In this document: positions 15,685 to 22,813 of the stretch, piece after piece
Layout: each line of letters starts with the position of its first letter
How positions within the stretch are numbered: the stretch's first letter is position 1
Assembly (NCBI GenBank): GCA_900554205.1
Contig: USGM01000043.1
Location: 1-24,407 of the forward strand
DNA: 24,407 bases
Direction: 5' to 3'
DNA from: an uncultured Lachnospiraceae bacterium
GTDB taxonomy: Bacteria; Bacillota; Clostridia; Lachnospirales; Lachnospiraceae
Made by a program: the position numbers and the translations under genes
The notes under the pieces: model-generated
The model's input: only the letters and a program-made list of their open reading frames with translations
The model's database searches: none
What the model was told of the DNA's origin: nothing

Positions 15685-17610
15685 ATGAAGCGAAACAAAT
15701 ATAAGGACTATCTCTGGTATACGGCGCTGGCTGTCTTTATCTTATGTATCATCGAGGGCGTCATGTACTATCACGACACGGAAAACACCTTCTTAAAAAT
15801 ATCGCTCAACATCCAGAATGCCATCAAAGCATACAAGATTGATCCCGATATTAAGCAGAGTGAGGCTATCCGCTTTTTTAACGAGTCCGGCGGCGGAATT
15901 ATAAAAGGGATCATCACCTACCTGTACTGTGCATCTGTAATTGTCGCGCCCTTCTGTACCATCGGTGCGTTGACGATCCTAATCCTGAAGCCCGCCAACT
16001 ACATTCGCGGCCTACTTACAAAGAAAAAGGTCAATAAAATATTGGTTCTGGGCGCGGGTACATACCAGTCGAACTTCATTGATTCCCTCTCCGGGGACTG
16101 TAATCTCACAGTCGTCGAAAACAACGGCATCTCTGACGAAAAGAAGTCAAACTATCTGCGCCACGGCATAAAATTCATCCAGAAGTACAGCGACATGCCG
16201 ATGGAGACCGTTTTAAAATCCCTGAGACTGTCGCATTTTGAATATTTTCTGCTCTGCGACGACAATGTTATGGAAAACATCGAGAACCTGAAGCTGTTGA
16301 TGGAGCTCACCGGCAAGAGCGGACAGGCTTCAAAGAGCTATCAGCAGGTCTACATCTGCTGTGACGATTGCTCCATGGGCGAGCTCATCCGACAGTACTA
16401 CGACAAGCCGGAAAACAAGCAGCTTGAAATCAATATCGTGGATGTAAACCAGATGGCGGTCAACAAAATGTTTCTGGAGCATCCCATCTACCTTGCGAAC
16501 GATAAGGATCACCGCGATGTCCATATGGGCATCATCGGCTTCGGCGACTTCGGCCAGCACACATTGCTGCAGGCTCTGAATATGTCTGTGCTGTCAGCCG
16601 ATTCCAAGATTTGTATCGATGTCTTTGACAAGGATATGCCAAATATCATCGGCACGTTCATGAAGCACTTTTCCGTAGACATGCTGGATCACCTCAAGCT
16701 GGCCACCGAAGATCTGTACCTCGGTGAACAGGCAAAATATTACGAGCTGACGCTGTCCGGAAATGCCGACAATCGTCTTTTCGGCATGGATGGCACGGTA
16801 ACCCTGCGTTTCTGGAAAGCCGATGCAAGAACGCTCCGGTTCAGCAAGCTCTTCCGGCAGTGCCACGCGCAGATGCCCTTTACCTATCTTGTGATCGCTA
16901 TGGGTGACACACCTTCCATGGCAAACACCATTATAGAGCTGAAACAGCTTCTCTATAAGAAGGGCGCTGACATGGCAGAGGTTCCGATCGGCATCCGCAC
17001 AAAGGATAAGCAGAACATGATCGATATTTACCGGCAGAATAACCTCTTTGAGATTGCGCGGAATAAGGACATTTTCTCGTTTGCCTCCCTGACAAACCGG
17101 GACATCGTCGATGATGCCAAGCTCTTCAATCACCGCTACAACATGCTTTACGACGTAATCAGTGAATATAAGCAGAGCGGCAAGGTGCTTGATGATAAGT
17201 TTATGCTCAGGATCGAGGAGACGCTTACACAGGAACAGCTCCGCATCGAAAGAGACAGGACGAAGCTCGACGAGACATGGCACAGCATGAAAATGTTTGA
17301 TCGGGAATCCAGTATCGCACAGGCGCTGCACCAGAATGTCAAGAAATGGCTCGTCCTCCAGCAGAAGGCATACTCTCCGGAAGCAGACAAGGAGGAGCTG
17401 GAGAAGATCGAACACCGGCGTTGGACACTCTTCATGATTACGCAGGGCTTTAAATATGAGAAGGCAGAGCGAAAGGATCTGAATGCCAAGACGCATCCCT
17501 GCATACTGGATTGGGAGCGTTTGAAACAGGAAAAACCGGATACTCTGGAATACGATTTCACACCTTATTACATTCTCAAGGTGACTGAGCAGAATAAAGG
17601 AGACAAATGA
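15685..17610 (+). CDS. Two-TM protein with tandem Rossmann (TrkA-N-like) folds and C-terminal RyR domain
   Basis: The 641-aa protein has two N-terminal membrane helices (about 10-29 and 72-101) and a large cytosolic part. The first Rossmann fold starts at VLGAGTYQ (121-128) with an acidic residue after strand 2 (VVEN). The second starts at GIIGFGDFG (282-290) with VFDKD near 313-317. The C-terminus (about 572-632) is an RyR domain, recognisable by EHRRW (576-580), GFKYEKAERKD and THPCILDWERL (603-613). In animals RyR repeats occur in ryanodine-receptor calcium channels; bacterial copies are suspected ligand-binding modules. The layout resembles RCK-gated channels, but no potassium selectivity filter (TVGYG-like) lies between the helices. 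AAGGAGG stands 9 bases before the ATG. The TIR gene starts one base after this stop, so the two are translationally coupled. Best guess: membrane effector or sensor answering the TIR product. Confidence 0.85.
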   Translation: MKRNKYKDYLWYTALAVFILCIIEGVMYYHDTENTFLKISLNIQNAIKAYKIDPDIKQSEAIRFFNESGGGIIKGIITYLYCASVIVAPFCTIGALTILILKPANYIRGLLTKKKVNKILVLGAGTYQSNFIDSLSGDCNLTVVENNGISDEKKSNYLRHGIKFIQKYSDMPMETVLKSLRLSHFEYFLLCDDNVMENIENLKLLMELTGKSGQASKSYQQVYICCDDCSMGELIRQYYDKPENKQLEINIVDVNQMAVNKMFLEHPIYLANDKDHRDVHMGIIGFGDFGQHTLLQALNMSVLSADSKICIDVFDKDMPNIIGTFMKHFSVDMLDHLKLATEDLYLGEQAKYYELTLSGNADNRLFGMDGTVTLRFWKADARTLRFSKLFRQCHAQMPFTYLVIAMGDTPSMANTIIELKQLLYKKGADMAEVPIGIRTKDKQNMIDIYRQNNLFEIARNKDIFSFASLTNRDIVDDAKLFNHRYNMLYDVISEYKQSGKVLDDKFMLRIEETLTQEQLRIERDRTKLDETWHSMKMFDRESSIAQALHQNVKKWLVLQQKAYSPEADKEELEKIEHRRWTLFMITQGFKYEKAERKDLNAKTHPCILDWERLKQEKPDTLEYDFTPYYILKVTEQNKGDK

Positions 17611-17611
17611 T

Positions 17612-19315
17612 ATGGGACTTACACAGGAACAAGGACTGGAGCGCGATGAAGCGCTGAAAAATTTGAAGATTACCACATACCCCGAGGGAAAGGGCTATAT
17701 TTTTATCAGCTACAAGAGCGACAACTGGAAAAGAGTCTTTCTGGATAAGGTCTTCCAGCTCAGGGAGCAGGGCGTAAGAGTTTACTCAGACAAGAATTTC
17801 GACGATGAGAACAGACCCTGGCTGACCTCCATGGAGAAGAACATGAAGTTTACAACCGCTGTTATGCTCTTTATATCCAAGGAATATGTGACCAGCCTGC
17901 CGACCCTGATCGAGCTGCTGACTGCTATCAAATTTGACAAGGAAATCATTCCCGTATATCTTCAGCCCAAGGATGACATCGCAAGAGCCCTCAGTGAGGA
18001 GGCGCGCGAGCTGGAGGATAAGAGGATCAAGGCGTCATCGGATGAATTTGCCAAGCTCAATCAGTTGATAAAGATCCAGAATCCGAAATATCAGGAAAAG
18101 ATCGACACACTGCGCAATAACCTTGAGACCAGTATTTCCCAGAACACGCTCACCTATGCAAACATCTGGGAATCCTTTCAGGAAATATTGTATTCCGGCC
18201 GCTTACAGGACAATGACTTCGACAAAAAGCTTTCCTCGTTGCTAAAGACCATTCACAGTGCCTACCTCACTGCCATTGAGACCGAATCCAGTGAGAAGAA
18301 CAGACAGATGCTCAACCCCTTTGAGCGCCCTTATCAGGAAATCATACAGAGACTTGATTCCGCACCGGCTTCCGGGACTCCCTCCACAGTTGAAACCGTT
18401 GCCGAACCGCCGAAGACTGTGCCGGAACCTCCTGTGACCTCCACGCTCCCGGAGACAGAACAGCCCGAGGAGCCGCATACCCCATCCCCGGTGGAACCTG
18501 CCAGAAAGCCGCACAGCAGTACCGGCGCTATCACCTTTACGCTCTACGGAAAGGAATACACCACGAACCAGTCCGACATGATGCTGCTGTTTTTTGCCCA
18601 GGTATTAAGTCGTCATCCCGAGGTAATCAGTGAGGTCGGTTCCTACAAGGGAATGAACTGCGTATCGGATGTTGATTACACTGCAAAGGAAAACCAGACT
18701 CCTGACATGCCCCCGTATTTCAGAATCTGTCAGTATTTTACCTTTCCCAACGGGGAAAAGCTCTGCGTTGGTACCGCATACGCTATCGGCGAAAAGTTAA
18801 AGAAGATGGCTCTGCTTCTCTCCATCTGTGGCGAGGCTTCCGACATCTTCCAATCCGAACAGGTAGAGCTGCCGGTTGTCAGATCTGCTGCCGAAAAGGG
18901 AGACAGCAGCCGCGGGAAGTCCTCCGGCGTTGACTTCCGCGTGTTTGGGGAAAGCTTCTCGGCAAACCAGAGCGATATGCTCGGCATCATCTGCAATAAG
19001 CTGATTGAAAAGCATCCCGGAAAGCTGCAGGAGGCCGCCGATTCCCTCCTGTGCATCGACATAGCGGACTACACCGGTGTCGCAAAGGAGAATAAGCCCG
19101 TTTACTTCGGCTCAATGAACCAGTACTATCTGAACGGAACTCCTTACTGCGTCGGCGGCAGCTTCGGCATGAAGGATAAGCTCAAAATGATCGCCAAGCT
19201 GATTGCCCTGTGTGAGGAAAGTTCGGATTGTATCGAAATCGAGGGCTATGAAATTCCTGCCGCCGGTTCCAGCCGTTCCGCAGGCAAAAAAACATCCATC
19301 AACTACTTTGGCTGA
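17612..19315 (+). CDS. TIR-domain protein with proline-rich linker and duplicated C-terminal domain
   Basis: The 567-aa protein starts with a TIR domain (about 27-120): GYIFISYKSDNW (28-39), an RPW at the box-2 position (68-70) and SKEYVTSLPTLIELLTA (89-105), where E101 aligns with the catalytic glutamate of NAD+-cleaving TIRs. So NADase or ADP-ribose-cyclase activity is plausible. A helical stretch (about 125-248) and a Pro/Thr/Glu-rich linker (250-303) follow. Then come two copies of an unrecognised domain of about 105 aa (306-413 and 439-543), sharing NQSDM, HP, DYT, QY, CVG, KLK and C-E-x-SD. No membrane segment or signal peptide. Start at 17612: AGGAG 9 bases upstream, 1 base after the RyR stop. 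The 3' end overlaps the convergent isomerase-like gene by 17 bases. Confidence 0.9.
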   Translation: MGLTQEQGLERDEALKNLKITTYPEGKGYIFISYKSDNWKRVFLDKVFQLREQGVRVYSDKNFDDENRPWLTSMEKNMKFTTAVMLFISKEYVTSLPTLIELLTAIKFDKEIIPVYLQPKDDIARALSEEARELEDKRIKASSDEFAKLNQLIKIQNPKYQEKIDTLRNNLETSISQNTLTYANIWESFQEILYSGRLQDNDFDKKLSSLLKTIHSAYLTAIETESSEKNRQMLNPFERPYQEIIQRLDSAPASGTPSTVETVAEPPKTVPEPPVTSTLPETEQPEEPHTPSPVEPARKPHSSTGAITFTLYGKEYTTNQSDMMLLFFAQVLSRHPEVISEVGSYKGMNCVSDVDYTAKENQTPDMPPYFRICQYFTFPNGEKLCVGTAYAIGEKLKKMALLLSICGEASDIFQSEQVELPVVRSAAEKGDSSRGKSSGVDFRVFGESFSANQSDMLGIICNKLIEKHPGKLQEAADSLLCIDIADYTGVAKENKPVYFGSMNQYYLNGTPYCVGGSFGMKDKLKMIAKLIALCEESSDCIEIEGYEIPAAGSSRSAGKKTSINYFG

Positions 19316-19321
19316 TGGATG
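19286..19321 (-). terminator. Intrinsic terminator of the sugar operon, inside the TIR gene end
   Basis: On the minus strand CATCCATCA (19321-19313) pairs perfectly with TGATGGATG (19301-19293) over 9 bp with an 11-base loop, followed directly by seven T (19292-19286). The hairpin includes the last codons and stop of the isomerase-like gene and also the last codons of the convergent TIR gene. The plus strand has no U-tract after the stem. Confidence 0.85.
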
Positions 19322-20117
19322 CAATTTCCTGTATTTTAGCTGCCGATCTGCGGATGCAGTTCTCCTGCTCCGGGGCATCAAAGTGCTCGATTGCAAAATA
19401 GCCCTGATAGCCGGATTGCAGAATATCCGTCAGGATCTCTGCAATCGGGAGATAACCGTCTCCGACCGCGACGGACTGTGTTCCGCGATCCTTGCAGTGA
19501 ACATGGATTACTCTGTCCCTGAGCGCCTGCCACGCCGTGAAAATGTCTTCCTTATGGGTAATAAAGTTCCCTGTGTCAAAGGTAACTTTTAACTCCGGTA
19601 TCCGCCCGAGGAACCATTTCATCCCGCTGACGCAGGATATGGGCGATCTCACATCATCGAAATCCTCGATCACGACCCGGATGCCCGCTTCGGCACCCAT
19701 TGCAGTGATCTCAGCCAGGTCCTCTGCCATGCGGAGGGCTTTTTCATTTTCGTTCAGGAATTTGTCGGTTTTCTCCTGATCCCCGACGCACCCCCGAAAG
19801 CTCTCTGTCTCCTCCGAAAAGAAACCGGGCACGACGAGAATCAGTCCCGCTCCCGCCTTCCGTGCCGTCTCAATGTGCTTCCTTGCCCTGTCCGTCTCTC
19901 TCCGGCTTTCCATCTCATAAAATTCATAGACACAGCTCACCTTCAGATCCGCATCCTTCAGCAGCCCATAGGTCTCCTCATGCTCAGACAGATAGGTCAT
20001 ATTGATCTCCACCGCCTCTATCCCTGTCTCGCGCGCTTCGTGCAGAAGCTCCGGCAGCGGCTTCCCCGTCTGCTCTGCCGCCTGAAGGATGTGGTCATAA
20101 AACACTGATATTTTCAT
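19299..20117 (-). CDS. Sugar phosphate isomerase/epimerase family TIM barrel
   Basis: The 272-aa protein fits the xylose-isomerase-like TIM-barrel family (sugar isomerases, epimerases and endonuclease-IV relatives). The family's four divalent-metal ligands can be placed at E151 (VVIEDFDD), D181 (FDTGN), H207 (VIHVHCKD) and E244 (FAIEHF), in the usual order on successive barrel strands. Interconversion of keto or aldo sugars is therefore likely; the substrate is unknown. It starts 4 bases after the ThuA gene with AAGGA 8 bases upstream, and is the last gene of the kinase-TetR-ThuA operon. The stop is inside the terminator stem. Confidence 0.87.
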   Translation of the reverse strand: MKISVFYDHILQAAEQTGKPLPELLHEARETGIEAVEINMTYLSEHEETYGLLKDADLKVSCVYEFYEMESRRETDRARKHIETARKAGAGLILVVPGFFSEETESFRGCVGDQEKTDKFLNENEKALRMAEDLAEITAMGAEAGIRVVIEDFDDVRSPISCVSGMKWFLGRIPELKVTFDTGNFITHKEDIFTAWQALRDRVIHVHCKDRGTQSVAVGDGYLPIAEILTDILQSGYQGYFAIEHFDAPEQENCIRRSAAKIQEIASISQSS

Positions 20118-20121
20118 TTTC

Positions 20122-20829
20122 TCAGTCCTTAACCTCCGTGCATGTAAGAAAACGCCGCCCGCTCATCGCCGGTGCGCAGAACCTCACGGCATTTATAATA
20201 ATCCTCTGTATTTCCGGCATATGGTAGACCGGGTATTCCTCATGTCCCGGCTGGAAATAAAAGATCTTCCCGAGGCCTCTGGTAAAGGTGCAGCCGCTCC
20301 GGAAGACCTGACCGCCGGAGAACCATCCAGCAAAGATTATATCATCCGGCTTCGGAATGTCGAAATACTCTCCGTACATTTCCTCCCTCGGAATCTCGAT
20401 CATCTCCGGGACTCCCGCTGCAATCGGATGCGTGGGCATAATGCACCAGAGCTTCTCCTCCTCTCCGTGCTTCCATTTCAATGTCATGCTCGTGCCGAGG
20501 AGCCGCTTCATCACCTTAGAGAAATGCGCTGAATGCAGTGCAACCAGTCCCATTCCCGCCTGCACATGCCGCTGCACGCGCCCGGCAACCTCATCGGAAA
20601 ATTCATCCTGTAGGGCATGGCTCCAGAAAACCAGCACATCGGTGTCCGACAGCACCTCCTCTGTCAGGCCATGCTCCGGCATGTCAAAGGTGGCTGTCCG
20701 AACCTGTATGTCCTGCTCCTCTCCCAGAAATGCTGCGATACAGCCATGGATTCCCTCGGGATAGTTTTCCCTTACCGCTTCATACTCTCGCTCATGCTTA
20801 AACTCATTCCAGATCGTCACTCTGATCAT
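20122..20829 (-). CDS. ThuA-like protein (trehalose-utilisation family)
   Basis: The 235-aa protein matches ThuA-like proteins, which have a class I glutamine-amidotransferase-like flavodoxin fold and accompany sugar catabolism genes. Visible marks: start strand MIRVTIWNEF, VFWSHALQ (67-74), GLVALHSAHFS (94-104), the HPIAAG segment (134-139), and FYFQPGHEEYP (190-200) near the end. In related ThuA systems the role is linked to formation of 3-keto sugars, but here the reaction is not known. The start overlaps the TetR stop by ATGA, with AGAGG 8 bases upstream, so translation is coupled to the regulator. Confidence 0.87.
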   Translation of the reverse strand: MIRVTIWNEFKHEREYEAVRENYPEGIHGCIAAFLGEEQDIQVRTATFDMPEHGLTEEVLSDTDVLVFWSHALQDEFSDEVAGRVQRHVQAGMGLVALHSAHFSKVMKRLLGTSMTLKWKHGEEEKLWCIMPTHPIAAGVPEMIEIPREEMYGEYFDIPKPDDIIFAGWFSGGQVFRSGCTFTRGLGKIFYFQPGHEEYPVYHMPEIQRIIINAVRFCAPAMSGRRFLTCTEVKD

Positions 20830-21437
20830 AATATCATCCTCTCCGGGCAGGGTGTCGGTTCATTCATTTTCCCTGATTTTATGAAGGTAATCATTGCCAT
20901 GAAATCAGTGCCGAGCATCCTGACCAGCTCCTCCTCCGAGAAGCTGCAGGCCCTTGTCGCGCAGAGCGCACCGATTCCGTAAGTATACACCCATACATTT
21001 TCAAACAGCAGATTTGCCTCCGCCTTGGTCAGACCATAATCGCTCCTGATCATATCGAGACATGCCTCCGCTGTGTTGCCTAACCGCGGCAGCAGATCCC
21101 GGAAGCCTCTGACCTCACTGTTCTCCTGCATAAAGAGAAGCTGATACAGCTTCGGCTCCTCAACGGCAAAAAGCACCATCTGCATCCCGACCTGCTTAAA
21201 TGCCGGTGTATAGTTCATCGCCTTCGCAGTATAGCTCTCAAACTTTTTCCACGCAGCCGCTTTCACACGGTTCTGCACTTCCTCCATATTTTCAAACACT
21301 GTGAATATCGGTCTTGTCGAGCTTCCCAGATACTGTCCAAGCTCTCTCGCCGTCAGCGCAGTAATCCCCTTTTCACTGACCAGCCCAAGCGCCACATCCA
21401 CAATTTCCTTTTCCGTAAACCTGGGGTTCGGCGGCAT
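20826..21437 (-). CDS. TetR/AcrR-family transcriptional regulator
   Basis: The 203-aa protein has a TetR-type N-terminal helix-turn-helix (about 8-55: FTEKEIVDVALGLVSEKG, then TARELGQYLG and the STRPIFTVFENMEE recognition region) and an all-helical ligand-binding C-terminus with no recognised family. AGGAG lies 8 bases before the ATG. It sits inside the operon, 32 bases after the kinase and overlapping the ThuA start by 4 bases, so it is expressed with its presumed targets and probably autoregulates the promoter before the kinase. The inducer is likely a sugar or a pathway intermediate (inference). Confidence 0.88.
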   Translation of the reverse strand: MPPNPRFTEKEIVDVALGLVSEKGITALTARELGQYLGSSTRPIFTVFENMEEVQNRVKAAAWKKFESYTAKAMNYTPAFKQVGMQMVLFAVEEPKLYQLLFMQENSEVRGFRDLLPRLGNTAEACLDMIRSDYGLTKAEANLLFENVWVYTYGIGALCATRACSFSEEELVRMLGTDFMAMITFIKSGKMNEPTPCPERMIL

Positions 21438-21469
21438 ATCTCTTTCTCCTGTTCCTTTATCTGTGCTTC

Positions 21470-22492
21470 CTATCTGTCCATCTCTGCAATTCTTCCGGTC
21501 GCCTTATGCTCCCTGATAATGCCCTCGATCTCCTTCAGATCCGTGCAGAGCAGATCGCCCGGAATCGTATTTTTCAGCGCGCTGACCGCATTACCATATT
21601 CCAACGCCCTCTGATAATCCCCTTCCTTCGCCAGCAGACCGTATAGCACACCCGAAATATAGGCATCGCCGCTTCCGATCCTGTCGACGACCTCGATGTC
21701 GGCATAGGGAGCTTCCTCGTAAAACCGGTCTTCGGAAGCGCTGTATATTATGGAACCGAAGGTGTGACGCTTCGGGCTGTGAACAATACGCTGTGTAGAT
21801 GCCACAATGGAAATCGGGTACTCCTCCGTAAAGCTCTTCATGATCGACTTTGCGTCCCCCTCTTTCAGAAAGGTCAGCCGTGCCGTATCCTCGGAGCAGA
21901 AGAAAATATCCACATAAGGCAGGATGGATTCAATACATGCCTTTGCTTCAGCACCTGTCCAGAGATTTCCCCTGAAATTCACATCAAAAGAAATCATTGT
22001 CCCCTGCGCCTTAAAACGCTTTATCATCTCGACAGCCGTCTCGCGCACCTGCGGGCTCAGCGCTAGCGTGATCCCGCTCGTATGAAAACATCTTGCCGCA
22101 CTGTAGAGCCGCTCATCGTAGTCCTCAACCGAAATCTTATTCATGGAAGCATTCTTACGGTCATAAACAATGCGCGGTTTGCGTGGATAGGCACCGTTTT
22201 CATAGTAATATACACCCAGCCTCGCATCACTGTCGGCATCATAGACCAGATAATCGTCGCTGACCCCGCTGAGTCTGACATTATTCTTGATATACATTCC
22301 GAGATCATTTGCCGGCAGCTTTGAAATGATACCACACCGAAGTCCCAGCATCGCCGCACCGGTAGCCGAATTCAGCTCCGCGCCGCCCGCCTGCTTGCTG
22401 AAGGTAGAACCCCGCGTGATCCGCTCATTATCCGGCGGTGAAAGTCTCAGCATGATCTCTCCCATAGACAATAGGTCAAATTCTTTTTTCAT
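21470..22492 (-). CDS. PfkB-family carbohydrate kinase, KDG-kinase-like
   Basis: The 340-aa protein is a ribokinase/PfkB-fold sugar kinase, closest by pattern to 2-dehydro-3-deoxygluconate kinases. Features are MGEIMLRLSP at the N-terminus (10-19), GGAELNSA (36-43, sugar binding), DVNFRGNLW (170-178, as in KDG kinases) and the anion-hole/catalytic motif DRIGSGDAYISG (270-281), with catalytic Asp D276. It would phosphorylate a sugar acid for entry to central metabolism. Two more in-frame ATGs lie at 22498 and 22501, but GGAG is 10 bases before 22492 and only 1-4 bases before the others. It heads the operon with TetR, ThuA and the TIM-barrel protein. Exact substrate unproven. Confidence 0.88.
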   Translation of the reverse strand: MKKEFDLLSMGEIMLRLSPPDNERITRGSTFSKQAGGAELNSATGAAMLGLRCGIISKLPANDLGMYIKNNVRLSGVSDDYLVYDADSDARLGVYYYENGAYPRKPRIVYDRKNASMNKISVEDYDERLYSAARCFHTSGITLALSPQVRETAVEMIKRFKAQGTMISFDVNFRGNLWTGAEAKACIESILPYVDIFFCSEDTARLTFLKEGDAKSIMKSFTEEYPISIVASTQRIVHSPKRHTFGSIIYSASEDRFYEEAPYADIEVVDRIGSGDAYISGVLYGLLAKEGDYQRALEYGNAVSALKNTIPGDLLCTDLKEIEGIIREHKATGRIAEMDR

Positions 22493-22536
22493 GTACATCA
22501 TACTCCTTTTTACGAACGCTTTCTCGAACATTTATG

Positions 22537-22545
22537 AGTATAACA
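22537..22545 (-). promoter_or_regulatory. Extended -10 promoter of the kinase operon
   Basis: TGTTATACT (complement of 22537-22545) gives an extended -10; the -35 region (TTTTGT, 17 bases upstream) is weak. Between it and the RBS, AGAAAGCGTTCGTA (complement of 22511-22524) matches the cre (CcpA) consensus except at two fixed positions, hinting at catabolite control. Confidence 0.45.
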
Positions 22546-22601
22546 TACAGACAGCTGAAACAAAAGAGTACGCACGATAATTAAATTTTTAACAGGAAGC
22601 G

Positions 22602-22703
22602 TCAGTCCTCCATATACTCCCGGTAATCCTCCTCGCTTGCAAACAACATATATCCACCGTCCACATAACCCATATATCCGCTCGCCGTAACATATCCCTT
22701 CAT
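22602..22703 (-). CDS. 33-aa Gly/Tyr-rich small protein
   Basis: A short frame with ATG at 22703 and TGA at 22602 follows a full AGGAGGT Shine-Dalgarno 7 bases upstream. It begins MKGYVTASGYMGYVDGGYM and ends in an acidic, Tyr-containing tail (EEDYREYMED). Four Gly-Tyr pairs occur in the first 18 residues; there is no Cys, signal peptide or membrane segment. Function unknown. It sits 110 bases after the HAD stop and 109 bases before the kinase start, on the same strand as both. Possible roles are a free-standing small protein or a regulatory leader peptide. Good codon content and the RBS support translation, but the RBS is inside a hairpin. Confidence 0.7.
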   Translation of the reverse strand: MKGYVTASGYMGYVDGGYMLFASEEDYREYMED

Positions 22704-22760
22704 AAAAATTACCTCCTATCCAGAATCATTGTCTTGTTCTGAATAGAAGGTAACATTTTT
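22704..22760 (-). promoter_or_regulatory. Hairpin sequestering the small-ORF Shine-Dalgarno (or a terminator)
   Basis: On the minus strand UUACCUUCUAUUCAGAA (22753-22737) pairs with UUCUGGAUAGGAGGUAA (22725-22709) over all 17 positions, 15 Watson-Crick and two U-G, around an 11-base loop. AAAAA (22760-22756) can further pair with UUUUU (22708-22704) past a 2-base bulge. The 3' arm contains the whole AGGAGGU, and the U-run abuts the ATG. It fits both an RBS-occluding regulatory stem and an intrinsic terminator for the HAD transcript. Confidence 0.85.
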
Positions 22761-22813
22761 AAAGTCCTATAAAACTCTCTCAAAATAAATATGTGTTCGG
22801 AACATGTGTTTGC

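Noticed and set aside
15685..17610. Classical potassium channel or Trk uptake protein
   Set aside because: No selectivity-filter motif between the two membrane helices, and the RyR domain is foreign to Trk proteins.
16594..17676. 360-codon minus-strand open frame
   Set aside because: Antisense to the RyR protein and crosses into the TIR gene; no RBS or domain.
15685..19315. Canonical Thoeris or CBASS locus
   Set aside because: There is no ThsA-type SLOG/Sir2 or macro protein and no CD-NTase; only the TIR part is shared with Thoeris.
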